From positions 45,259-109,258 of the forward strand of contig CATKHK010000122.1 of assembly GCA_949751835.1 (NCBI GenBank): 64,000 nt of DNA. The letters are read 5' to 3'. The position numbers were made by a program, and so were the translations under genes. The DNA comes from Blepharisma japonicum. Taxonomy: Eukaryota > Ciliophora > Heterotrichea > Heterotrichida > Blepharismidae. Below are positions 8,722 through 18,606 of the stretch, in pieces. Each line of letters opens with the position of its first letter. Position 1 is the stretch's first letter. The notes beneath the pieces are model-generated. The model made no database searches, was not told the origin of the DNA, and saw nothing but the letters and a program-made list of their open reading frames with translations.

Positions 8722-11433
8722 ATGGATGAGTTTATCGCGGAAAATGTTCTGAAAGCAATCGACTCCATGTATGGCCAAAATCCACTTCCAAACTATAAAG
8801 AACTTGATTTATGGCTCAAATCATTTCAAAAAGCCACAGTTGCCTGGGGAATAATCGGCCAACTTTTACTTCAAGAAAATTTATCTGAGCCAGCCTATAT
8901 CTTTAGCGCCCAAACGCTAAAAACAAAGCTTTCCTTTGACTTCGAAGAGCTGAAAAACACAGATCTTGCAAGCTTCAAAATTAACTTACTCAGTCTCTGC
9001 ACACGCTTCGTAAACAATACTCATGTGATGCGGCAGCTTGCCTTGTGTGTAGGAATTTTAGGCTTACACTTAGTCGACACATGGGGTCCTGCTATGTTCA
9101 CTGAGCTTTATACAGCTTTTAGAGACAAGCCAGGGCTGATGCTTGAAATTCTAAAGTGTTTGGCTGAGGTGAGTAGCGATGAAACAATAGTAGCTGACCA
9201 GGACACGATTATTAAGTATAAAAATTTACTTATAAGAAACTCAAGTGACGTTTTGGTATTTTTACAATCCATGCCGAATGAGTTTTTGGTTTCCATACTG
9301 GAAACATTTTTAGAGTGGCTGCAGCTAGGTCTTGAGCCAAATGTAGTTAATGAGCTGCCAAAAAGTCAGCTTTTACCTATGTGCTTTGGAGCTTTAAACT
9401 CACCAGTACACTTTCAAACTGCGTCTGGAATTATTTGTGAACTAATCAGAGCTACAGAAGATTTTACTAAATATCAAGACACCATTACACTAATAGTAAA
9501 CCAAGTTCTTTTATTAAGAGAAAAAGCTTTAGAAGCGATAAGATTTAAAGATACAGAAGCTGTTGAAGGGTATATCAAAATATTTACGACTTTAGGGAAC
9601 ACACATATATTACTGATAATCAGAGGACAATCAGACGAATTATTACAAATTCTTATTGAAATGCTGAGGGTCGAATCTTATGAAGGGATTAAAGATGTGA
9701 CTAATTTTTGGCATAAATTGTGCAGAAATTTCAGACGAGCTCTAAATGTAGAAGAACAAAGCGTAAAAAAAGAGAATTTAGCTCCGTTTATGATGAGAAT
9801 TTTACAGATCTGCATACTTCAATGCAAACTGGATGCAGACTTGCTTTATTCAATTATTCCAGGTAAAAAATTAGATGAAGAGATTGATGATAAAAGATAC
9901 CATTTGTCTGGAGCAATCCAAGACATTTCAATAGTTCTTGGGGAAGCTAAAACCGTTCAAATTTTACATGAGAATTTGCAGCAAATATTTTCAGAAAATT
10001 ATAATGAAAGCGAAAGGGAAAGATACTGCCAAATTGAAGCTATTGCTGTCTGTTTGCAAGCTTTAAGTGAAATATTGCCAGAAGACAATGCAGATGCACT
10101 GCAGCAGCCAATTATTTTGCTTACTAGACAGGTATGGCCTATTCTACAGCTAAACCTGACTATTTGTAAGATGCTGAGCTCTGCTTCTTTGAGAATTCTC
10201 CAGGATTCTTTGACAACAATTATGGCTTATTTGGCAAACTGCATGACTCAGCCTGGTACCCATCATGACTCTGCAGCTGCATTTCAAGCTATTTGTCAAG
10301 ATAATTCTTATTTGCTTGTTCAACACGTTGATTCGTTATTACAGCTTCATACAGCATCTCATAAGATGCCAGATTTTTCACAAGAAAAAATTTTAGAAGG
10401 AGTTTCATCAGTGGTTTGGAGGTGTGAAGACCATACAAAAATCCTTGAATTGTGCAGTTACTATGCGACTGAATTAAAAAATATAACCCAACAAGAGCAA
10501 CCAAATGAAGAAGTGTTCAATGAAAATTGTGATAAGCTAGCTATTATACTAAAATCCTCTGCGAGCAGCGAAGTAAGCAAAGGTGGGGTCTACATCTTCT
10601 TCAAAGAAATGTGGCCAGTTCTCAAGCGCTTAATTGAGGTCTTCCAAAACAGCCCAGACGCAATAGAGAGAATATGCCGAATCATCAAGCACTCAATGAA
10701 AAAACTAAAAGAAAACTTCGGTGAATTTTTACCTGATTTCTTACCAATTATTTCCAGCCTCTTTCAAACATACGGACATTCATCATATTTATATATGACT
10801 GAAAATCTCGTAAGGATCTTTGGAGGTAAGCAAGAGTATAACGAACTATTAAGCCAAGTTTTCAACACCCTTTCACAGTCAGCCCTTGCTAGAATAAATT
10901 CATACGAAGCAATGGTAAATAGCCCTGAACTGACTGAAGATTTCTTTGGTATGGTCATCAGATATCTGAACTATTGCACCCACTCTACTATAAACTCCCC
11001 ATCTTTTCAAAACATTATTAATACTGCTAAAATTGGAATCGGGCTCCAACATGGGGAAGCTGCAAAATGCTTATATGGGTTCCTTGAAGTTTTGGCTGAT
11101 TTGGCTGATGAAAAGCATTATAGATATATACCAGAAGTCGAGGAGATTTGCCTGGTACATTATGGAGAAATTCTGAGGAAATTAATAGGCGCGATAATTC
11201 AAGTCATGCCATCAGAAATTTATGACTGCATTTCTGATCTCTGCTATAAGATTTTGACTGTTTTTGAGGCATCTGAATGGCTAAAAGAAGCTTTGGTAGG
11301 AGTTCCACACGACTGCTTGACGGAGTCTGAGAAACAAAAATTTGTCCAACAAAGTGCTGATTCGCAGTATGTTAATGATTGGCTGCATAAATTACACAAC
11401 AGAGCCAAGCAGAGAGCTCTTAGGACAAGATAA
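8722..11433 (+). CDS. TNPO3: Transportin-3 / importin-13-like nuclear import receptor
   Basis: 903 aa, single uninterrupted frame from ATG 8722. The N-terminus matches the importin-beta N-terminal region of TNPO3/Mtr10 (a Trp/Phe/Leu-rich helix pair, YIFSAQTLKTKL, where animals have 'FAAQTMKMKI'). Helical HEAT repeats continue throughout. The length agrees with TNPO3 (about 920 aa). Members carry SR-rich splicing factors or tRNA into the nucleus under RanGTP control. Its stop is only 25 nt before the next start codon. Importin-13 is the closest alternative. Confidence 0.88.
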   Translation: MDEFIAENVLKAIDSMYGQNPLPNYKELDLWLKSFQKATVAWGIIGQLLLQENLSEPAYIFSAQTLKTKLSFDFEELKNTDLASFKINLLSLCTRFVNNTHVMRQLALCVGILGLHLVDTWGPAMFTELYTAFRDKPGLMLEILKCLAEVSSDETIVADQDTIIKYKNLLIRNSSDVLVFLQSMPNEFLVSILETFLEWLQLGLEPNVVNELPKSQLLPMCFGALNSPVHFQTASGIICELIRATEDFTKYQDTITLIVNQVLLLREKALEAIRFKDTEAVEGYIKIFTTLGNTHILLIIRGQSDELLQILIEMLRVESYEGIKDVTNFWHKLCRNFRRALNVEEQSVKKENLAPFMMRILQICILQCKLDADLLYSIIPGKKLDEEIDDKRYHLSGAIQDISIVLGEAKTVQILHENLQQIFSENYNESERERYCQIEAIAVCLQALSEILPEDNADALQQPIILLTRQVWPILQLNLTICKMLSSASLRILQDSLTTIMAYLANCMTQPGTHHDSAAAFQAICQDNSYLLVQHVDSLLQLHTASHKMPDFSQEKILEGVSSVVWRCEDHTKILELCSYYATELKNITQQEQPNEEVFNENCDKLAIILKSSASSEVSKGGVYIFFKEMWPVLKRLIEVFQNSPDAIERICRIIKHSMKKLKENFGEFLPDFLPIISSLFQTYGHSSYLYMTENLVRIFGGKQEYNELLSQVFNTLSQSALARINSYEAMVNSPELTEDFFGMVIRYLNYCTHSTINSPSFQNIINTAKIGIGLQHGEAAKCLYGFLEVLADLADEKHYRYIPEVEEICLVHYGEILRKLIGAIIQVMPSEIYDCISDLCYKILTVFEASEWLKEALVGVPHDCLTESEKQKFVQQSADSQYVNDWLHKLHNRAKQRALRTR

Positions 11434-11458
11434 AATTAATTAATATGAATTAGATAAA

Positions 11459-12784
11459 ATGATGAGACATTTTTCTCAAGTAGCCTCTAAACTCAGATAT
11501 GGGTCAATAAAGTTTGACTTTAAGAACCTTAAAGAAATTCTTCCTTATCACATCCAAAATATCAAAAATCGTGCTGCAAATGCCAATGCTCAGAGGACTG
11601 TTGACTTATGGGAACAATACAAAACTCAATTGCATGATCTTGAAATGCTTAGAAAAAAGCGAAACCTGCACTCAGAGAAGTAAATTTCACACAGGAAACC
11701 TTTATCAGAAGATGACAAAGCAGAACACAAAAAGCTTGCAAGGGTTCAAAAGCAAGAAGTCGCAGCCCAAGAAGCCAACTTAGAAAAGCTAGAAAATGAA
11801 TTAATGGAAGAAGCTCTAAAGATCCCAAACTTAACCCATCCAGATGTCCCTATTGGAGACCAACCTCATCAGCTTGCTCTTCATGGTGAAATCCCCAAGT
11901 TTGACTTCAAAATAAAGGACCATCTAGAACTAGGCGCACTCCATAATCTATTTGATTTTGACTCAGCAGCCAAAATCACTAACTCAAAGTTTGTGTATTT
12001 AAAAAATGAAGCTGCACTGATCGAGCTTGGGCTCATCAACTGGGCAATGCAAAACGTGGTCAAAAAAGGCTTTACTCCTATCACAACACCTGATATCTGC
12101 AAACAAGAAATAGCCACAGGCTGCGGATTCCAACCAAGAGACCCATCAGGACAGATGTACAATTTAGCTGATAATAAATTATGCTTAATTGGAACAGCTG
12201 AAATTTCGATTGCTGGGATGTTTGCAGAGACTATTATAAATGCTGATAAGCTTCCTATGAGATATGCAGGATTTAGCCATTGCTTCAGAATGGAAGCTGG
12301 AAGAGGACAGGTTTCAAAAGGACTATATAGGCTCCATCAGTTTTCAAAGGTAGAGATGTTTGCGTTCACAACCCCTGAAGAGTCAGATAAAACTCATGAA
12401 GAAATGCTAAGCATTGAAATAGAACTCCTAAATAGCTTGAAATTGCCTTTCAGAGTCTTAGATATGCCATCAACTGATCTTGGAGCTAGTGCATATAGGA
12501 AATATGATATAGAAATCTGGATGCCTTCACGAGAAGACTGGGGAGAAGTCACTAGTACTTCAAACTGCCGTGACTACCAAGCTCTAAGGCTCAATTCATT
12601 TTATCTAGACAAATCAGGAGAGAAAAAACACGTTCATACAGTCAATGGGACAGCTTGTGCAGTACCAAGAGTTCTACTAGGTCTGCTTGAGCATGGCCAA
12701 AAGAAAGATGGGACTATAGAACTGCCAGAGTGTCTGCATAAATATGTAGGATTTTCACACATTTCACCATTAAATAAGGCTTAG
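11459..12784 (+). CDS. Seryl-tRNA synthetase, mitochondrial-type
   Basis: CDS join(11459..11679,11695..12784), 436 aa. The N-terminus MMRHFSQVASKLRYG is basic and free of acids, like a mitochondrial presequence. A helical arm follows (residues ~35-115), which in this family holds the long variable arm of tRNA-Ser. The class II core shows motif 2 (FRMEAGRGQVSKGLYRLHQF), then DLGASAYRKYDIEIW, the serine/ATP-site segment, and motif 3 (NGTACAVPRVLLGLLE). The intron lies in the arm and restores the frame at the join 'EK|KPLSEDD'. The enzyme charges tRNA-Ser with serine. Organellar assignment rests on the presequence and bacterial-like core. Confidence 0.93.
11680..11694 (+). other. 15-nt intron in seryl-tRNA synthetase
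   Basis: GTAAATTTCACACAG. It removes an in-frame TAA and repairs the frame between the presequence/arm exon and the catalytic exon. Confidence 0.95.
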
Positions 12785-12818
12785 ATAGTAAAGTTAGAAA
12801 ATTAGTGTTACTCTGTAT

Positions 12819-13478
12819 TTACATTTTGAAACCTGTAAATGTAACCTTTTTATTGCTTCTCGGTGAGAATTCGGGCTGTCTCAGTTCAGAGTCCAGTCTA
12901 TGAACTTCACCCAATAAAAGATTGCTGAGTTGCACTGCTTCTTCTAATGCTCTTTTAGTCACTTTATTTTTCTCTTTTAATATTTTGCAATTATTACATG
13001 GGATTTTCCCTCTTTTATACGCCTCTAGTTCGTTTTCAAGCTTGGCTCTCGCAGCTTCAGATCTCCCACACTCTTTTTGAAGCTGCTGATATTTTTTCTT
13101 TAAATTTGACTGCTCGTCTGGAGTTGTGTCTGGCCACTGACCACATTCTAAGTAATTTTTTTGGAAATTTCCTACATAGCGTTGAGGAGAAATAGGTAGC
13201 GTGCAGAAATCTTCAGAAGTGTCAAATCTTATACTTGAATCTGCCTCAGTCTCTCGGAGCGCATGCACTTTTTCAAGAGAGTTCGGACTGGAAAGACCGG
13301 TGCTCGAAATGCTTGGTTTTGATGATAATTCTTCTCTTCTATCAAGAAAGCTCGATTTGAATTGGGATGTTACGGATGATTTCAATGATGGCGCGGTGTT
13401 CAAATAATAAAATTTAGCATCGAGATCTTCAAATGAGGAGCTGTCTTGTCGAAGACTAAACCTGCTTTTGGCTTCCAT
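12819..13478 (-). CDS. Coiled-coil protein of unknown function
   Basis: 219 aa from the ATG at 13478, which sits in the favourable context TCTAAAATGG. The open frame continues upstream to about 13592 but contains no ATG there. A longer form would need another start or an intron that I could not find. The N-terminal half is Ser-rich and probably disordered. Residues ~110-200 form a coiled coil with a CNNC pair (IPCNNCKILKEKNK) in the middle. It faces the seryl-tRNA synthetase tail to tail with 34 nt between stops. No function is assigned. Confidence 0.65.
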   Translation of the reverse strand: MEAKSRFSLRQDSSSFEDLDAKFYYLNTAPSLKSSVTSQFKSSFLDRREELSSKPSISSTGLSSPNSLEKVHALRETEADSSIRFDTSEDFCTLPISPQRYVGNFQKNYLECGQWPDTTPDEQSNLKKKYQQLQKECGRSEAARAKLENELEAYKRGKIPCNNCKILKEKNKVTKRALEEAVQLSNLLLGEVHRLDSELRQPEFSPRSNKKVTFTGFKM

Positions 13479-13738
13479 TTTAGAATTATCGAAAACGGAT
13501 TGTTCATTTAATTTTGTCGGTGATGAAATGCACTGATTCCGACCAGATGAATTAGCCACACAAATTGGTGCATTTTCCCGACAGAAAACCAATTTTTTTA
13601 ATTTTCAAAATTAATAAGTAAAAATTATCTTTTTTATAATAAAAATTTCCCTAATTTGGCGGAGTCCATATTTTGTATAATCAGTAGTAGATCTATTCAT
13701 TCTACACTTATGTCTTTATTGAGTAATAAATAATTCAA

Positions 13739-15205
13739 ATGGGCTGCTGTACTAGTAAATCGTCACAATCAGTTCACAACCCTGTGCCAGTTTCTCAAGC
13801 GCCAGTTTCTCAGGCATCTAGTCATGGACCCCATCGTCCAAATCCGCCATCTCAGCCAGAGCGCCATCATATGGTCATCAATGGTCCAAGTAACTCTTTA
13901 GTCTGTCCAAGGTGCAGGATGGAGTTCCCAAGAAATACTGAAATTCGGCTATTTGCCGAGCATTTGATTTCCTGTTTAAGGCACTCCCGAGGAGAAAGCC
14001 AACAATATAAAATTCTCAATATCCAGATCTCGAAAGATCAGCCATATGAGACTAAAGCAAAATGGCTCCAAAATGAATTTAATAAAATTCGTATTCCGTG
14101 GCAGTCAGAAAGTGTGAAATTCGTTGTAAATAGGGAGGATTTTATACAGTCCTCAATGGCCCAAGTTTTGTTTTCCCCAGCTGAAGATTTGCATAAGGAA
14201 TTTCAAATTAGTTTTGAAGGAGAAAATGGAATGGATGCAGGAGGGATTTTTAGGGAATGAATAACATTATTAATGAAGGATTTATTTTCGGAAGACTTAG
14301 GGTTGTTTGTAAAAGCCCCAAGTACAGTTATTAGCTATACTTTTCCAAGTCATTTTTCAGATTCCAATATATCAAGCTACATATTTGCTGGAAGAATTAT
14401 GGGAAAAGCCCTATTTGAGAACATCCCAATAAATTGCCCCTTGTCTCAGGTAATTTATAAGCACATTATTGGTGATAAAATTGAGCTAAAAGATTTGAAT
14501 TTCCTTGACTCTGAGGTATTATCTATTTAGCTTTATTCTTCATTACTGTATATGAGAGATAATTATCTTGAAGATGGAATTTATTCGAATTTTGAGGTCG
14601 AAAAAAATATGAATGGAAAAATGGTCAAATTTTTGCTGAAAAAACGTGGTGATAAAATAATGATAAATGAAGAAAATAAAGAAGAATATATAAAAAAAAG
14701 ACTAAAATTCGAGACATATGGGATAATGAAAGAACATTTAGATTTATTGCTGCAAGGATTTTACTCTGTAGTACCGAAAACATTGGTTTCATATTTTACT
14801 TCTGAAGAACTTGAGCTTGCCATGTGTGGACTTCCATTTATTGATATAGATGACTGGCAGGCATATACAGAATATAGAGGAGAGTACCGTAGAAATCATC
14901 CAGTCATTGAATGGTTTTGGGAAATCCTTGAAAAACTTAGCCATGAGCAGCTTATGAATCTTTTGCTGTTTGTGACAGGATCTCCAAGACTCCCAGTTGA
15001 AGGTTTTGCCTCATTGAAAACAATGAGAGGAGATATGGCAAGGTTTACGATTGAGCCAACTTCCTATGACCAGTCTAATATATACCCAAGATCCCATACT
15101 TGCTTCAATAGGTTAGACCTTCCTTTATATCCTTCTAAAAAAGCACTTAAAAAAGCTTTGAAATTTGTTATCAACAACCATGCCTATGGTTTTGGAATTG
15201 AGTAG
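13739..15205 (+). CDS. HECT-type E3 ubiquitin ligase with acylated zinc-binding N-terminus
   Basis: CDS join(13739..14515,14531..15205), 483 aa. It begins MGCCTSKSS, a strong myristoylation/palmitoylation start. A Pro/Ser/Gln linker follows, then a compact CPRC...H..SC motif (residues ~58-82), probably a C2HC zinc site. The rest is a HECT domain: DAGGIFREW, where the invariant W is TGA; FAGRIMGKALFENIPINCP; and the C-lobe catalytic Cys450 in SHTCFNRLDLP, ending in AYGFGIE. HECT enzymes form a thioester with ubiquitin before passing it to substrate. Membrane tethering by acyl chains is inferred from the N-terminus. It is shorter than most HECT ligases and lacks WW or C2 domains. Confidence 0.93.
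14516..14530 (+). other. 15-nt intron in HECT ligase
   Basis: GTATTATCTATTTAG. It removes an in-frame TAG inside the HECT N-lobe and joins 'LDSE' to 'LYSSLLYM'. Confidence 0.95.
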
Positions 15206-15442
15206 CAAAAGTTAATAATAATTCAATTTGTAATAACTTAATTATAATTAAAAATAAAAGTAAAAGCATTGAATTATAATACTAATATTTTTTAATAAAC
15301 TAAGCATACCATCTATTTAAATATCGTATGCATTATATTCTTTTTATTAATTTACTCTTTATTATCCTAAACTAGTTTCTCAAAATAAAATGGGAAAAAA
15401 CTGCCAAAGCAACGAAAATAACACTCCTTCAATAATAATTTA

Positions 15443-18223
15443 ATGGAAAAGTCAAAATCCCACCAAACCATTGGGCTGCTACCTAAAATCTCTCCACGGT
15501 CAACCTCATTAGGCTTCACCAGTTTTCATCCCTTGGAAAGTCCAACTAAAAGTCCAGCGTTATCTCCTAACAAAACTCAAAATCGAAATTTCCAATCCAC
15601 CTTTCCTCCTATTTCCATTCGTGAAAACCTCGAAACCAGAGACATTTCTCGACAAATCTTCTTAAAAACTCGAGAAAGGCGTGAATCCGGTAGCATGCAA
15701 ACCTATTCCGGTCCAATTGGACCTGCAGCGAGACTTGAGTATTTTGATTCTTTCAAAAATTTACCCAAAGTAACGCAAAGGAATAAATTTGAAAAACTAG
15801 AAGATTCTCCTAACGTCGCATACTTGCAGAGAGTTGAACAAAATCAGCTGCAGCCAAAGCCGTTTGGAATGGTAAGGAGAAATGGTCCTGAGAACAATTT
15901 AGATATTCACTGTTACAGTATGGGTGATTTATATGCTGAAGCATTTTCAGAAGGAATAGAACATGTGAAAGGGCTGGAAAAAATCAATTTAAAGTCTAAT
16001 AGGCTGACTGAAAGAGGAAGTTTTAGCATCCTTTCAAAACTACCAGCACATAAATTGAGATCAATTTCATTAGCTGACAATAAAATTGGAACAAGGTCGA
16101 TATCGAAGATTATAGAAATGCTAACGGGATTTAACTCAACACTTAGACATTTAAATTTAGAAAATACTTCAATTACAGATTTGGCTGTTTCTGAACTTTG
16201 TCAAGTTCTTGCAGACAATAAAACGCTATCACGACTTAGTTTGGCAAAAAATAATCTTACAGACAAGTGCGCTGCTGCTTTGCATGATTTATTATTTCAT
16301 AGCCAGTCATTAAAACGGCTGGATTTGCATTGGAACAAAATCAGAGGAGACGGTGCAAAAGTATTTTTTGAAGGGCTAGCTGGGAATGATGTGCTAAAGG
16401 TTTTAGACTTGTCATGAAACGCGATTGGAAGAAATGATAATTTAGAAATCGCAACTCTAATAGGCCAAGCTCTAAAAGGCCATCAGACACTATACCATTT
16501 AGATTTATCTTATAACTATTTTACTACTGAAGAGTGCAAAATCATAGGAGATTTTCTTAATGAAAATCATGTGATTCTTGGACTTCATATGGCAGGTAAC
16601 GACTGCTCATTAAATTCCAAAGGGTTTATTACTCCACAAGTAGCAGGGGAAAGACTAGAGCAAGGCCATTTTTTCAGAAGGATTATTGAGCCAGCGAAAT
16701 GCAACTCATATAAGGAATCAATAAACTGCTGGGTTTGCGAAGATTGGGTTGAAGTGGAGTTTAACTGGAAGCCAAATGTTTCAGGAAAAGCTGACTCTGA
16801 TCCTATTTTTTTGCATTTAGAGTGCGATAATTATGGAGCGGATCTTATGGCTAGGCAGTATGATGGTTCATATAAACTTACCCGAGCCGTTCCACCTGGG
16901 CTTGTAAAATTCTTTTACAGTCATAATGGAAGCCCTATGAAATCTCTAGAGCATAAAATCATTCAGCTGGAAACACCAATTCAGCGGCAAGTCCAATTTT
17001 GGTCTGGGTTCATTGAAACTGTAAAGATGCATAGCATCAATGTATTCCCTGCAAAAGGCCATATCTGCAATAAAGACCATGACTTTGATGTAAAACCCAG
17101 AATCCCAGGACTTGTGTATGTCCCTCCAGAGCAGGAGCTTGAAAGGATCCCATGGAGCATCCCAATTTCTCTATTCAAAGACTATAAATTTGATGACGAA
17201 AACCTTCTTAATGACTGTTTTGAGTTCGACTGGCGATATTCTCGCCTACCTAATTTTATTAAAAATCAAGGCGACCAAGACAAAGTTAAAGAAATTTTGA
17301 GGTCTCATTATAAACACATAAGAGAAACTTATAAATATTTGTCAGCTTTTAGCGGCTCTGATATGTTTTCAATTGGGTCAAATGTTTTGACTGATTTTTT
17401 AAATCAGTGCTTGATTCTTGACTCAAATTACGCTGTAAGTGACTTAGGGGTCAACTGGAATTCTTGCATAGTGCCAAAAGAAAAAGGACAGCTTTACAAC
17501 CCAGGCAGTGCATTAGTAAGATACGAATTCATGGAAATCCTCGTCAGAGTTGCAAATGATAGATACATCAGGAATAAAATCTGCACAACTGTGTCAGAGT
17601 CCATCCAAAAGCTTCTAGATGAGCATCTAATGCCAGTGATGATTACTAATGACACAAACAAATGAAGATTCGAAAAATATATTTGTGAAGAAGTCGATTT
17701 AGTCCTCAAAGCCCACAAGCCTATCCTTAACGCATTATTTAAAAAATACAGTGGCAAAAAGACCTTGCCTGGTTATAAGCCTTTTATGAGTTTGGAAGAG
17801 TTTAGGTTGCTATGTAGTGAAGCTGGGCTGATTACTGATACTTTTGCAACTAGAGAAATTGATTTATGCTTCACTCAAGCTATGATGACACAAGTGGATG
17901 AGCTTTATAAAAAACGACATGTTGAGATGTCCTTTGTGGAATTCTTAGAAGCGTTATCAAGGTCTTGTGATATGGCAAATTTAAATACAACTGAAGTGTT
18001 GAGTGAGCAGGAAGAAATACAGCAGCTCTTCACAGCAAATAATAGCTTGTCCACAAATCTAAGATCGAAACTTGAGTCAGCATTCCCGAATCTTTTCAAG
18101 ATTTGCCCGCAGCTGGTTCAAGACAGTTTTGTATTTCCGACGTCTGAGACGTATAAAAGCATGATGTTTAAATCGAAAAGTGACAGCGCGCAAAATTCAC
18201 CTAACAATTTATATTTAGAATAA
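15443..18223 (+). CDS. Leucine-rich-repeat (RNI-type) multidomain protein
   Basis: 926 aa from ATG 15443, read through TGA Trp codons at 16415 and 17663. Residues 1-~130 are Ser/Pro-rich. About 150-400 holds ribonuclease-inhibitor-type LRRs (e.g. RHLNLENTSITDLAVSELC, LSRLSLAKNNLTDKC, KRLDLHWNKIRGDGAKVFF). Residues ~430-490 form a beta-rich segment ending 'YDGSYKLTRAVPPGLVKFFY', whose 'G-x-Y...PPG-x-x-x-F' pattern recalls a CBM48/E-set fold. The C-terminal third is helical with EF-hand-like spacing (FMSLEEFRLLC, MSFVEFLEAL) but no intact calcium loop. I infer a scaffold or regulator. The precise role and the CBM-like call are uncertain. Confidence 0.82.
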
Positions 18224-18606
18224 TATATAATAAATCGAAATACATGCTAAAAGATAATAATTGATTTATTGTTTTAATTTAGAATTTATCGTTTATTAGC
18301 ACTCAATGCCTTATAATAAATTTTAATGTTTTAGCACGGCTCATATTTGTGTGAATAGAGATATATTTATAACTTTAACCAAGGAATATAAAAATATCAG
18401 CAATTTATTCTTATAATTTAAAACATTTATTTTTTTATTTTAATGAGTTTTCCTTAAAAACGGTTTCCAATTAAAGAAAGTGGAGACCTAGCAAATAGCA
18501 ATAAGTTTCTAGGCCTTGAGTCTAGTATTTATGCAATAGATTCTTTTATAATAGCTTAATAGTTTCCATACCACAGAGATTTAATAATTTAAATTGCCAC
18601 CAAATA
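18224..18606. other. Intergenic, 383 nt
   Basis: AT-rich spacer before the cyclase gene. No gene seen. Confidence 0.5.

Noticed and set aside
14240-14280. Apparent nonsense or frameshift breaks in many genes at TGA codons
   Set aside because: Explained by TGA = Trp, since the flanking frame and invariant Trp positions are intact. They are not pseudogene marks.
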